Positions 55,043 through 63,015 of a stretch of 64,000 bases of DNA are shown one piece after another. The stretch comes from Pararhizobium sp. IMCC3301 (GTDB lineage Bacteria > Pseudomonadota > Alphaproteobacteria > Rhizobiales > GCA-2746425), in assembly GCF_030758315.1 (NCBI RefSeq), contig NZ_CP132336.1, forward strand, positions 4,369,001-4,433,000. Direction: 5' to 3'. The notes beneath the pieces were generated by a model. It saw nothing but the letters and a program-made list of their open reading frames with translations. It was not told the DNA's origin and searched no databases. The number at the start of each line of letters is the position of its first letter. Positions within the stretch are counted from its first letter, which is position 1. The position numbers and the translations under genes were made by a program.

Positions 55043-55651
55043 ATGGAAAATGCACTCGGAATCTCAGGCTATCAGGGTCTGATGATGTCCATCGTGTTCG
55101 GACTGGGCCTGTTGGGCATAGCCGGACTGCTTCTGGCCCTGTTCTGGCCGAAACGATGGCAAATGAAATATCGCATGGAGGTCGGCTTCGTTGTCCTCCT
55201 GCTAGGGCTCACGTGGTTTGCGGATTTCCGCAGCACCGAAATTTATCAGACCTATCAATCATCTCTGCGTGAATCCGGGACGGTCAAGCCGGATTCAACA
55301 GAGCAAGGCGGCGGATTCGACCGCGAATTGCGCGTTATCGCATTCCAGTGGGGCTTTGCCTTTCTCACAGACGACAATGAAATCAGCAGAAACGCGGCGA
55401 TGGTCAAACCGGGTGAGAAGGTGCTGTTCAAGATTTTCAGCAACGATGTGATTCACGGCTTTAATATTCCTGCTGTTGGCATCACCACCGAATTCGACCC
55501 AGGTGAAGAACGCCAGGTTTGGATCAGGGCTCCGGAAAAACCGGGCAAATACCTCATCCAGTGCGTCAATTACTGCGGTATCGGACACGCGCAGATGAAG
55601 GCATGGCTCGTCGTCGAGGGCGATGAAGAGAACACCGAGGTCGGCACATGA
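55043..55651 (+). CDS. Cytochrome c oxidase subunit II, CuA-containing, B-type-like
   Basis: 202 residues with two N-terminal helices (~12-35 and ~46-62) and a periplasmic cupredoxin domain. CuA ligands are the His in DVIHGFNIP and C174-V-N-Y-C178-G-I-G-H182-A-Q-M185. The CxNYC spacing with no Glu resembles the CNQYC form of ba3-type enzymes rather than the CSELC form of aa3 oxidases. It takes electrons from cytochrome c or a cupredoxin into subunit I, encoded 31 bases downstream. Confidence 0.9.
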   Translation: MENALGISGYQGLMMSIVFGLGLLGIAGLLLALFWPKRWQMKYRMEVGFVVLLLGLTWFADFRSTEIYQTYQSSLRESGTVKPDSTEQGGGFDRELRVIAFQWGFAFLTDDNEISRNAAMVKPGEKVLFKIFSNDVIHGFNIPAVGITTEFDPGEERQVWIRAPEKPGKYLIQCVNYCGIGHAQMKAWLVVEGDEENTEVGT

Positions 55652-55682
55652 GAGCCCTTGAAAATTTCAGGAAAGAAAACTG

Positions 55683-57257
55683 ATGGCAAATTCACTAGAC
55701 GCCGAACGTATGGGCGGCACATTGAACTGGGAGCCTGAGGACGTCATCTCGCAGATGTCGCTTCGCACGCTTCTGTTTTCCAACGATTACCGCCATATCG
55801 CCATCAAAGGCATGCTGACCTCTATCGTCATGCTTGGCCTTGGCGGACTGATGGCAATATTGTTCCGAACCGAACTGGCCTTGCCCGATCTGCAGTTTTT
55901 TGACGCCCGGCCCTATATGTCGCTGCTGACATTGCACGGCATGCTCATGGTGTTCGGCTTTGCAATTCCGCTGGTCATCTCGCTGATGTATTACATGATG
56001 CCGCGGGTTCTGGGCACGGAAACACTGCTTTGGGCGCGCGGTGCGCAATGGAGCTACTGGCTGCTGATCGCCGCTGCCGTATTGCTGATCATTTCGCGCC
56101 CGGATTTCACCTGGACGTTCTATCCGCCGATGTCGCTGCGGGTCGGGGGCAATCTGGTCTGGATGGGATACATCGCCATTCTGCTGGTTGCCATTTCGGA
56201 ATTCCTTGCAGGCGCCGTGTTGCTGCGCAACGGACTGGCCGCAAAGGGGCGCTGGAAGAAAATGCCGCTGATGGGCTGGGCCGCACTCTCCGAAGGGCTG
56301 CTTCTGACTATCTCGACACCGGTTCTGGGATTGGTGGCGGTCTATCTGTTCACCGACTGGATGCAGTATACCGCGATGTTTGATCCGGCCCGGGGCGGTA
56401 ATATCATGAGCTTCATGTTCCTGTTCTGGTTCTATGGTCACCCCGCAGTCTACCTGCCTCTGGTGCCAGCCATTGCGCTGCTTTACACACTGTTGCCGCG
56501 CATGCTGGGCCGCCCGATGTGGAGCTACTGGTCAGCTGTCGTTGCGTTTTTGCTGCTGACGCTGTTGTCCTTCGTGGTTTTTCCGCATCATTTTCAGCCG
56601 GCCGCAACCGTAACCACAATGATCGGGCGCACCACGCAGATTCTGACGTTGCTGATCTTCATTCCCTCAACGCTGCATGTGTTCAACTGGATTGCGACAT
56701 TGTGGTCTGCACCCATCGCTGCCTCGGCCAAACGGTCAGTGCCGTTCAAATTCATGATCGCCTCGATCATATTTCTGATTATCGGCGGCGTAACCGGTTA
56801 TGTGAATGCCCAGGTCGCGGTTGACAGCGACTTTATTCACAACACTTATTGGGTCCCCGCCCACTTCCACGCGATGTTTGTGGGATTCGTTGCCAATATG
56901 GCGATGGCCGGCATGTATTTTCTGTATCCCTATTTTACCGGACGCATGTTCAGCCAGGGGATGGCCAATACCCATTTCTGGATGTGGCAAATCGGCATTT
57001 TTACCAAAGTCATGATGATGTATGTGCTGGGCTATGCCTATTTCCCGCGCTGGGTTGTCGATTATCTCGATCTGCCGCAGTGGTCGATGCCGCAAATGAT
57101 GCTGACCGGCGGCGCCTATCTGATCGGCCTTGGCTTTATCGTCTTTGTTTTCAACATCATCTGGAGTGCAAAGCGCGGCAGGATTGTGACAGGCGACGCC
57201 TGGCCTGTCATCCACGAAACCCCGACCGGTCCGGCTGTTGCAGCCCCCGCTGAATAA
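55683..57257 (+). CDS. Heme-copper oxidase subunit I
   Basis: 524 residues with about 12-13 helices. Ligands are visible: low-spin heme H85 (LTLHGMLMVF) and H396, CuB H253 with Y257 in GHPAVY and H302-H303 in FPHHFQ, and high-spin heme H394 in VPAHFHAMF. The Glu of the usual GHPEVY is Ala (A255), so the main D-channel proton donor of A1-type enzymes is missing, as in other non-A1 oxidases. The cross-linking Tyr is kept. It reduces O2 to water. No subunit III or assembly gene lies nearby. Confidence 0.9.
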   Translation: MANSLDAERMGGTLNWEPEDVISQMSLRTLLFSNDYRHIAIKGMLTSIVMLGLGGLMAILFRTELALPDLQFFDARPYMSLLTLHGMLMVFGFAIPLVISLMYYMMPRVLGTETLLWARGAQWSYWLLIAAAVLLIISRPDFTWTFYPPMSLRVGGNLVWMGYIAILLVAISEFLAGAVLLRNGLAAKGRWKKMPLMGWAALSEGLLLTISTPVLGLVAVYLFTDWMQYTAMFDPARGGNIMSFMFLFWFYGHPAVYLPLVPAIALLYTLLPRMLGRPMWSYWSAVVAFLLLTLLSFVVFPHHFQPAATVTTMIGRTTQILTLLIFIPSTLHVFNWIATLWSAPIAASAKRSVPFKFMIASIIFLIIGGVTGYVNAQVAVDSDFIHNTYWVPAHFHAMFVGFVANMAMAGMYFLYPYFTGRMFSQGMANTHFWMWQIGIFTKVMMMYVLGYAYFPRWVVDYLDLPQWSMPQMMLTGGAYLIGLGFIVFVFNIIWSAKRGRIVTGDAWPVIHETPTGPAVAAPAE

Positions 57258-57268
57258 GGAAAAACGAT

Positions 57269-58633
57269 ATGATTATGCGATTGTTTCTCGGGGTTGGCCT
57301 CGTTCTGCTTGGGGTAACCAGCTATTTCGTGGTGGTGGTGCCACCGCCAAATGTTCAACTCGTGCCGAAAATTTCTGCTGTGACCGTGTTGCAGGGTGAA
57401 GGGATACTGCCAACCGGCGATATTGCCGAAAATGAAGAAATCGAGCATGGCATTTTTGAAGTTCCCCCACAGGACGAAGTCATGCTCGAAAGCGCCACGG
57501 CCGATATGGACATGAGTGGCATGGATATGGGCGGAAGCACGATGACAATGCCGGATGGCACCGTCATGAAGGACAGCGACATGCCTGCAGCTGGTGACAC
57601 CGCCATGGATATGAACAACGGCGAGGGCACGATGACGATGCCGGATGGCACGGTCATGAAGAACAGCGACATGCCTGCAGCTGGTGACACAGCGATGGAT
57701 ATGAGCAACGGCGAGGGCACGATGACGATGCCGGATGGCACGGTCATGAAGAACAGCGACATGCCTGCAGCTGGTGACACAGCGATGGATATGAGCAACG
57801 GCGAGGGCACGATGAAGATGCCGGATGGCACCGTCATGAAGGACAGCGACATGCCCGCAGCTGGTGACACAGCGATGGATATGAGTAACGGCGGAAGCAC
57901 GATGACTATGCCGGATGGCACCGTCATGAAGAACAGCGACATGCCCGCAGCTGGTGACACAGCGATGGATATGAGTAACGGCGGAAGCACGATGACTATG
58001 CCCGATGGCACCGTCATGAAGGACAGCGACATGCCCGCAGCTGGTGACACAGCGATGGATATGAGCAACAGCGAGGGCACGATGACGATGCCGGATGGCA
58101 CCGTCATGAAGAACAGCGACATGCCTGCAGCTGGTGACACAGCGATGGACATGAACAAGGGCGACGAGACCATGACGGCGGCGGACGATACCGCAATGGA
58201 CATGGATGGCATGGATATGGGTGAAACGGCCATGGCGGAGGGCGGACTTGCCTTCAGCGATGACGGCGGCTTTGACCGGGAAATCACTTTGGCGATGTCT
58301 GAATGGACTTTTTCCGATCTCAACCTTGAGGTGGCAAAGGGTGAACGAATTCGGTTCACCGTGCGCAATGACGGCCAGATCCTGCATGAGTTCATGTTCA
58401 TGACAATGCCTGCCATGGCAGCCGTAAACTACCGCGCCAAGCGGGCTGACTGGAATCTGCTCGAGCATGAAGCCCTGTTCGAAAAGTCTTTGCTGCTGCC
58501 TGGCGGTGAGATTTCGTTTGTGGTCGAGGTACAACAAACCGGCAATTGGATGTTCATGTGCATGCTGCCTTATCACATGCAGATGGGCATGATGGGGCAG
58601 ATGGCGACGCCCGGCATGGCTATGAGCATGTAA
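57269..58633 (+). CDS. Membrane-anchored cupredoxin with seven Met/Asp-rich tandem repeats
   Basis: 454 residues, 11 bases after subunit I. An N-terminal helix (~3-25) anchors it. Residues ~91-301 are seven 30-residue repeats built on MTMPDGTVMKNSDMPAAGDT plus AMDMSNGEG. Each has about six Met and four Asp and no Cys or His. Residues ~325-454 are a cupredoxin: ITLAMSEWTFSDLNLEVAKG, ligand His in ILHEF (~371), and a C-terminal loop with Cys, His and Met (MFMCMLPYHMQMGMM, ~425-440). The likely role is periplasmic copper storage or delivery, or electron donation, to the adjacent oxidase. The repeat array is the odd part, and its length probably varies. Confidence 0.85.
   Translation: MIMRLFLGVGLVLLGVTSYFVVVVPPPNVQLVPKISAVTVLQGEGILPTGDIAENEEIEHGIFEVPPQDEVMLESATADMDMSGMDMGGSTMTMPDGTVMKDSDMPAAGDTAMDMNNGEGTMTMPDGTVMKNSDMPAAGDTAMDMSNGEGTMTMPDGTVMKNSDMPAAGDTAMDMSNGEGTMKMPDGTVMKDSDMPAAGDTAMDMSNGGSTMTMPDGTVMKNSDMPAAGDTAMDMSNGGSTMTMPDGTVMKDSDMPAAGDTAMDMSNSEGTMTMPDGTVMKNSDMPAAGDTAMDMNKGDETMTAADDTAMDMDGMDMGETAMAEGGLAFSDDGGFDREITLAMSEWTFSDLNLEVAKGERIRFTVRNDGQILHEFMFMTMPAMAAVNYRAKRADWNLLEHEALFEKSLLLPGGEISFVVEVQQTGNWMFMCMLPYHMQMGMMGQMATPGMAMSM
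57541..58170 (+). repeat. Seven tandem 90-bp in-frame repeats
   Basis: Exactly 7 x 90 bases. Each unit begins GATGA(C/A)(A/G/T)ATGCC at 57541, 57631, 57721, 57811, 57901, 57991 and 58081, and contains the invariant CAGCTGGTGACAC. Units differ by only a few bases, with some paired patterns such as units 5 and 6 (ACTATG), which suggests recent duplication. A degenerate eighth unit begins at 58171. The array encodes the Met/Asp-rich segment of the cupredoxin. Confidence 0.95.
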
Positions 58634-58652
58634 GTCGGGTCACCAGGAACCG

Positions 58653-58693
58653 GCGGCGGCGCATAATTCGCAACGCGCCGCCGCTGATTTTTG
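58653..58693 (+). terminator. Intrinsic terminator of the oxidase operon
   Basis: GCGGCGGCGC (58653-58662) pairs perfectly with GCGCCGCCGC (58675-58684) and is followed by TGATTTTTG. It begins 20 bases after the cupredoxin stop. The GC stem plus T-tract fit a Rho-independent terminator. Confidence 0.8.
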
Positions 58694-58820
58694 ACTTGAG
58701 AACATTTGTGACTGCCGAGCCCTTCTGAACAATGCCGGCACCCATCAACCCGGTTATCTTCCCGTCAATGGCCGCGCCGCTTCCTCTCCGGCGCTCATTT
58801 CTGTGTGTCATCTACATACT

Positions 58821-58837
58821 TGTCAATACCATTGACA
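58821..58837. promoter_or_regulatory. Candidate operator/promoter upstream of mtnK
   Basis: TGTCAAT-ACC-ATTGACA is a perfect seven-base inverted repeat. Its right arm overlaps a possible -35 element TTGACA at 58832-58837, though no clear -10 follows at the usual distance. It lies 74-90 bases before the mtnK start. The SorC-type regulator encoded in the operon is the likely binder. A weaker GTGAG-N9-CTCAC repeat is at 58870-58888. Confidence 0.45.
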
Positions 58838-58910
58838 TTTGAAGAATTTAACAGAAACTTCTGCCCGAAGTGAGTGTTGATGGCTCACCATATGGTCAGG
58901 GGAGTCCTTC

Positions 58911-60173
58911 ATGAGTCAAAATTCCGGTTATCTGGCGCTCAGCGTCGATTCACTTGGCGCGCGGCTGAGCAATATCGATGCGATCACCAGACGGATCGGC
59001 GCGGATCCGGCGGAATGGTCCATCAAAGAGGTCGGTGACGGCAATCTGAATCTGGTGTTTGTTGTCGAAAGCCAGCGTGAGACCATCATCGTCAAACAGG
59101 CGTTGCCCTATGTCAGGCTGGTTGGGGATAGCTGGCCCTTGCCGCTGTCCCGTGCATATTTCGAACATGAAGCTCTGACCCGGCAAAGTCAGCGTGATCC
59201 GGGAACAGTACCGCAGATTTATTATTTCGATCGCGATCAGGCGCTGATCGTCATGGAGTATCTGCAGCCCCACACCATTCTGCGTGAGAAATTCATCCGC
59301 GGCGAAAAAGTCGCCGGTCTTGGCGAAACCATGGGCCGGTATTGCGCCCGGACTGCCTTCAGGGGCTCGGAGCTGTCGATGAAAAGCAGCGACAAGAAAG
59401 CCGATGTGGCCATATTTGCCGGAAATGTCGAGGTCCCGGCCATCACCGAAGCTCTGATTTTTACAGATCCCTATTACGATGCCGAGATGAATCATCACAC
59501 TGCTGGTCTTGATCCGGTTGTCGGCAAATTGCGCGCAGATGCCGAGCTCAAGCGCTGCGTCCAGGCGATGCTGATGCGTTTTGCCTCCAATACCGAGACC
59601 CTGCTGCATGGCGATCTGCATTCCGGCTCGATCATGTCGACGGATCGGGAAAGCCGGATGATTGACCCGGAATTTGCCCAATACGGCCCGATGGGCTTTG
59701 ATATCGGCATGCTGACGGCCAATTATCTGATGGCTTATTTCAGCCAGCCCGGCCACCGCCAGGTGGCAGAACTGGAGAGCTATCAGGACTGGATTCTGTC
59801 GATTATTTCCCAGACTTTCGCGGCGTTCACCACCGAGTTCGGGCAGCTTTGGAAAACCGAGCGGACCGGTATGCTTTATCCAGCCTGTCTGTTTGAGGAT
59901 CAGGGCCATTCCTCAGAACCGGCTTGCGAGGCTGTGCTGGCCGACATCTGGCGCGACGCGTTGAGTTTTTGCGGCATTGAGATGCACCGCCGTGTGCTGT
60001 CACTGGCGCATAACGCCGATTTTGAACGGATCGGGGACACAGCTGTTCGGGCGCAGCTGGAAGCGCGCAATCTGATGATGGGAGCCGAGTTGATCCTGCA
60101 ACCCGGCGGAGTTCCGGATACAGCAGCGCTGGTCGCTCTGGCACGGACATACGATAAGGAGACGTTCTTGTGA
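58911..60173 (+). CDS. mtnK: 5-methylthioribose kinase
   Basis: 420 residues, normal for MtnK. Kinase motifs are [14 protein letters not shown] near the N-terminus, the ATP Lys in [15 protein letters not shown], the catalytic loop [12 protein letters not shown] (~235-246) and the metal Asp in [17 protein letters not shown]. It phosphorylates 5-methylthioribose (or 5-deoxyribose) to the 1-phosphate. A strong GGGGAG ribosome site precedes the ATG. Its stop overlaps the mtnA start. Confidence 0.93.
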   Translation: MSQNSGYLALSVDSLGARLSNIDAITRRIGADPAEWSIKEVGDGNLNLVFVVESQRETIIVKQALPYVRLVGDSWPLPLSRAYFEHEALTRQSQRDPGTVPQIYYFDRDQALIVMEYLQPHTILREKFIRGEKVAGLGETMGRYCARTAFRGSELSMKSSDKKADVAIFAGNVEVPAITEALIFTDPYYDAEMNHHTAGLDPVVGKLRADAELKRCVQAMLMRFASNTETLLHGDLHSGSIMSTDRESRMIDPEFAQYGPMGFDIGMLTANYLMAYFSQPGHRQVAELESYQDWILSIISQTFAAFTTEFGQLWKTERTGMLYPACLFEDQGHSSEPACEAVLADIWRDALSFCGIEMHRRVLSLAHNADFERIGDTAVRAQLEARNLMMGAELILQPGGVPDTAALVALARTYDKETFL

Positions 60174-61279
60174 ACATAGATGGAACCCATTACCGGTCCT
60201 TGTGGTGGAACCACGAAAAAGCCGTGCTGGAAATTATTGATCAGCGCTGGTTGCCGCATGATTTCCGCATTCAGGCGGTTGCCACACTGCAAGACTTTGC
60301 TGCCGCAATTGTACAAATGCGCGTCCGGGGCGCGCCGCTGATCGGGGCAACGGCGGCCTATGGCATGGCGCTTGCCATGCGGCTTGACGCTTCGGACAGC
60401 CACATGGACGCGGCCTGGGATGCCCTCAACAGGACACGGCCGACTGCGATCAACCTGCGCTGGGCTCTCAACCGGTGCCGCAATGCGTTGCGTCCTCTGC
60501 CTGAAGCGGACCGCGTTGATGCTGCGCTGAAACTGGCGCACGAGATTGCCGATGAGGATGTCGGCATCAACCGCAGTATCGGGAAAAACGGCCTTGCGCT
60601 GATCCGCCAGATTGCGGCGCGCAAACCGGCGGGCGAGCCGGTGCGTCTGCTGACCCATTGCAATGCCGGCTGGCTCGCAACCGTCGATTGGGGAACCGCG
60701 ACCAGTCCCATGTATGAGGCCCATGATGCCGGCATTCCGATCCATGTCTGGGTCGATGAAACGCGGCCCCGCAACCAGGGTGCATTGACAGCCTGGGAAT
60801 TGGGCAGCCATGGCGTCCCGCACACCTATATTGTCGACAATGCCGGCGGCCACCTGATGCAGCATGGCATGGTCGATATGGTCATTGTCGGCACCGACCG
60901 CACGACGCGGCGCGGCGATGTCTGCAACAAGATCGGAACCTATCTGAAGGCGCTGGCGGCCCGTGACAATGGCGTGCCGTTCTATGTGGCACTGCCGTCA
61001 CCGACCATCGACTGGACGGTTGATGATGGCGTCGCCGGAATCCCGATCGAAGAACGCGACCCGATGGAGGTCAGCCATGTGCAGGGCGCTCTGGCAGATG
61101 GCACAATCGGACATGCACAGGTCTCGCCGAACGGCAGCCCCTGCGGAAATCCGGCTTTTGACGTTACGCCCAACCGGCTGGTGACAGGTCTGATCACCGA
61201 ACGCGGCGTGTGCGAGGCAACGCCGGAGGCGCTTGCGGCGATGTTCCCTGACCTCAGCAAAATAGAGAAGATCGCTTGA
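60170..61279 (+). CDS. mtnA: 5-methylthioribose-1-phosphate isomerase
   Basis: 369 residues from GTG 60170, coupled to mtnK. Family motifs are [19 protein letters not shown], catalytic C164 in [17 protein letters not shown] and D243 in [20 protein letters not shown]. It converts 5-methylthioribose 1-phosphate to methylthioribulose 1-phosphate. No mtnB/C/D/E genes follow, so the product probably goes to the class II aldolase two genes downstream. Its stop overlaps the regulator start (TTGA). Confidence 0.93.
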   Translation: MNIDGTHYRSLWWNHEKAVLEIIDQRWLPHDFRIQAVATLQDFAAAIVQMRVRGAPLIGATAAYGMALAMRLDASDSHMDAAWDALNRTRPTAINLRWALNRCRNALRPLPEADRVDAALKLAHEIADEDVGINRSIGKNGLALIRQIAARKPAGEPVRLLTHCNAGWLATVDWGTATSPMYEAHDAGIPIHVWVDETRPRNQGALTAWELGSHGVPHTYIVDNAGGHLMQHGMVDMVIVGTDRTTRRGDVCNKIGTYLKALAARDNGVPFYVALPSPTIDWTVDDGVAGIPIEERDPMEVSHVQGALADGTIGHAQVSPNGSPCGNPAFDVTPNRLVTGLITERGVCEATPEALAAMFPDLSKIEKIA

Positions 61280-62280
61280 CGAGCCAGTTCAGCATATCTG
61301 TGGAGGACGCACCTGAGATCAGATCCCGGGGCGCAGCCGAATTACGCGCCGGGCGTCAGGAAGAGGCCATTCTGGATGCAACATGGTGTTACTATCATGA
61401 AGGCCTTAACCAGAACCAGATTGCAGACAAGCTCGGGCTGTCGCGGGCATCTGTGGTGAATTATCTCGCCGAAGCGCGCCGCCGCGATTATGTCCGCATC
61501 AGTCTTGACCCGGATATTTTTCGCAGCCACCAGCAGGCCAGGGCGCTCGTTAATAAATTCGGACTGAAAGATGCCAGCGTCGTGCCGGCAGCAGGCCAGC
61601 GCACTATCGAGCGTGTGGCCCGGATGACAGCGGACTGGCTGCCGCGCCTGCTGCAGCCCGGCGACCGGCTGGGTGTGGCCTGGGGGGAAACCATTTTTCG
61701 CGTCTGCGAAGCTGCCGCGCCGCAGGTTCTCGAAGATCTGACGGTGGTGCAGCTTGTCGGCTCGCGCCCGGCAGCAATGGGATTTGCCGCGGAGACCTGT
61801 TCGGCAACTCTGGCGCAGCGTTTTGGTGCCCATTGCATAAATCTGCATGTGCCGCTGCTGGTGTCGGACGCTGATTTAGCCGCGCGGCTCAGATCGGAGC
61901 CAGTCATTGCAGAGCAATTACAGGCGGTTGCTGCCTGCAACAAGGTGCTGTTTGCCTGCGGCACCTGCAATGCGGACAGTCATATTGTCCAGACCGGAAT
62001 TTTGAGCGCTGCCGCGCTTCAGACCTATGTCGCGAAAGGCGCGGCTGGTGTGATCTGCGGACGTTTGATCGACAGCAACGGCAGACATATGCCAACGGAA
62101 AATGAGGATCGGATGCTGGGTGTGTCCCTTGAACAGATGCAAGGCAAGGATATGGCGTTGCTTGCCAGCGCCGGCATCGACCGCGTACACGCTGTGCTGG
62201 CTGCATTGCAGGGTGGTTTTGTCACCCATCTGGCGATCTGCAGCGATACGGCCCGCCATCTTCTGGAGGCAGACGCATGA
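61276..62280 (+). CDS. SorC/DeoR-type sugar-binding transcriptional regulator
   Basis: 334 residues from TTG 61276. An N-terminal HTH (~40-62: [25 protein letters not shown]) is followed by a sugar-phosphate-binding SorC domain (~90-325) with [15 protein letters not shown] and [13 protein letters not shown]. Such proteins respond to phosphorylated sugars. Lying inside the mtn operon, it probably senses methylthioribose 1-phosphate or a related ester. It overlaps both neighbours by four bases. Confidence 0.87.
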   Translation: MTSQFSISVEDAPEIRSRGAAELRAGRQEEAILDATWCYYHEGLNQNQIADKLGLSRASVVNYLAEARRRDYVRISLDPDIFRSHQQARALVNKFGLKDASVVPAAGQRTIERVARMTADWLPRLLQPGDRLGVAWGETIFRVCEAAAPQVLEDLTVVQLVGSRPAAMGFAAETCSATLAQRFGAHCINLHVPLLVSDADLAARLRSEPVIAEQLQAVAACNKVLFACGTCNADSHIVQTGILSAAALQTYVAKGAAGVICGRLIDSNGRHMPTENEDRMLGVSLEQMQGKDMALLASAGIDRVHAVLAALQGGFVTHLAICSDTARHLLEADA

Positions 62281-62957
62281 TATCTCATCAGTCCGATACG
62301 AAGGCGTTGCGCCAGTCCATTATCGATGCCTGTCTGTCGATGAACCAGCTTGGGCTCAATCAGGGAACATCGGGTAATATTTCGGCACGCTGCGGTGAGC
62401 GCATGCTGATTACGCCTTCCGGCATTGCTTACGAGACACTGACCCCGGAGATGCTGCTGTCGCTGCCACTGGCTGGCGGGCTGGATGTTCCATTTCCCGG
62501 CGAGTCTCAGCCGGCGCTGCGGCCGTCCAGTGAATGGCGGTTTCACAAGGCCCTGTTGCAAAACCATGCTGATATGGGCTTTGTCGTTCATGCCCATCCG
62601 GCCTATGCGACGGCACTGGCTATGATCCGCAAGCCGATCCCGGCATCTCACTACATGATTGCCGCCTTTGGCGGCGACAGCCTGCGTGTCGCGGACTATG
62701 CGATCTTTGGCAGCAAAACCCTGGCGGAAAATGTTGTCCGCGCAAGCGCAAACCGTCATGGATGCCTGATGGCCAATCATGGCGCTCTGGTTCTTGGTGA
62801 AACACTGGCACGTGGCCTCTGGCGCCTTGGAGAACTGGAGGTGCTGGCGAAGAGTTATACGCTGGCCCAAATGCTTGGAACACCGGCGATTCTGAGCGCT
62901 GCGGAAATCGAAGAGGCTCTGCAGGCGTTTGCTGACTATGGATTGAAGGACAGCTGA
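62277..62957 (+). CDS. Class II aldolase (fuculose-phosphate-aldolase type), probable DHAP-shunt enzyme
   Basis: 226 residues. Zinc ligands are H105-A-H107 (VHAHPAYATAL) and H168 (MANHGALVLG), with the catalytic acid E86 in SSEWRFHKALL. The glycine-rich NQGTSGNISAR near residue 30 binds phosphate. MtnB dehydratases share this fold, so the distinction is not absolute. In an mtnK-mtnA operon lacking the rest of methionine salvage, an aldolase that splits methylthioribulose 1-phosphate to DHAP and a methylthio-aldehyde is the better fit. A convergent RND gene follows. Confidence 0.82.
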   Translation: MISHQSDTKALRQSIIDACLSMNQLGLNQGTSGNISARCGERMLITPSGIAYETLTPEMLLSLPLAGGLDVPFPGESQPALRPSSEWRFHKALLQNHADMGFVVHAHPAYATALAMIRKPIPASHYMIAAFGGDSLRVADYAIFGSKTLAENVVRASANRHGCLMANHGALVLGETLARGLWRLGELEVLAKSYTLAQMLGTPAILSAAEIEEALQAFADYGLKDS

Positions 62958-63015
62958 CACGGATACTCCAACATGCGCGGCTGATTGTGATCCGGCCATC
63001 CGGCCACGCCAACAC

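Noticed and set aside
57541-58170. CRISPR-like array
   Set aside because: Units are contiguous, in frame and have no spacers; the period is exactly 30 codons of a gene.
57116-58576. Long minus-strand open frame (486 residues, His-rich repeats) and another at 57355-58416 opposite the cupredoxin gene
   Set aside because: Both are mirror images of the 90-bp repeats; a 90-base unit with no stop in one frame leaves other frames open. The plus-strand reading has an anchor and a cupredoxin domain.
58685-58910. SAM- or MTA-type riboswitch before mtnK
   Set aside because: No recognisable SAM riboswitch core was found; the gap holds short palindromes that fit protein operators better.
58950-59909. 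319-residue minus-strand frame opposite mtnK
   Set aside because: Shadow of mtnK, which has clear kinase motifs.
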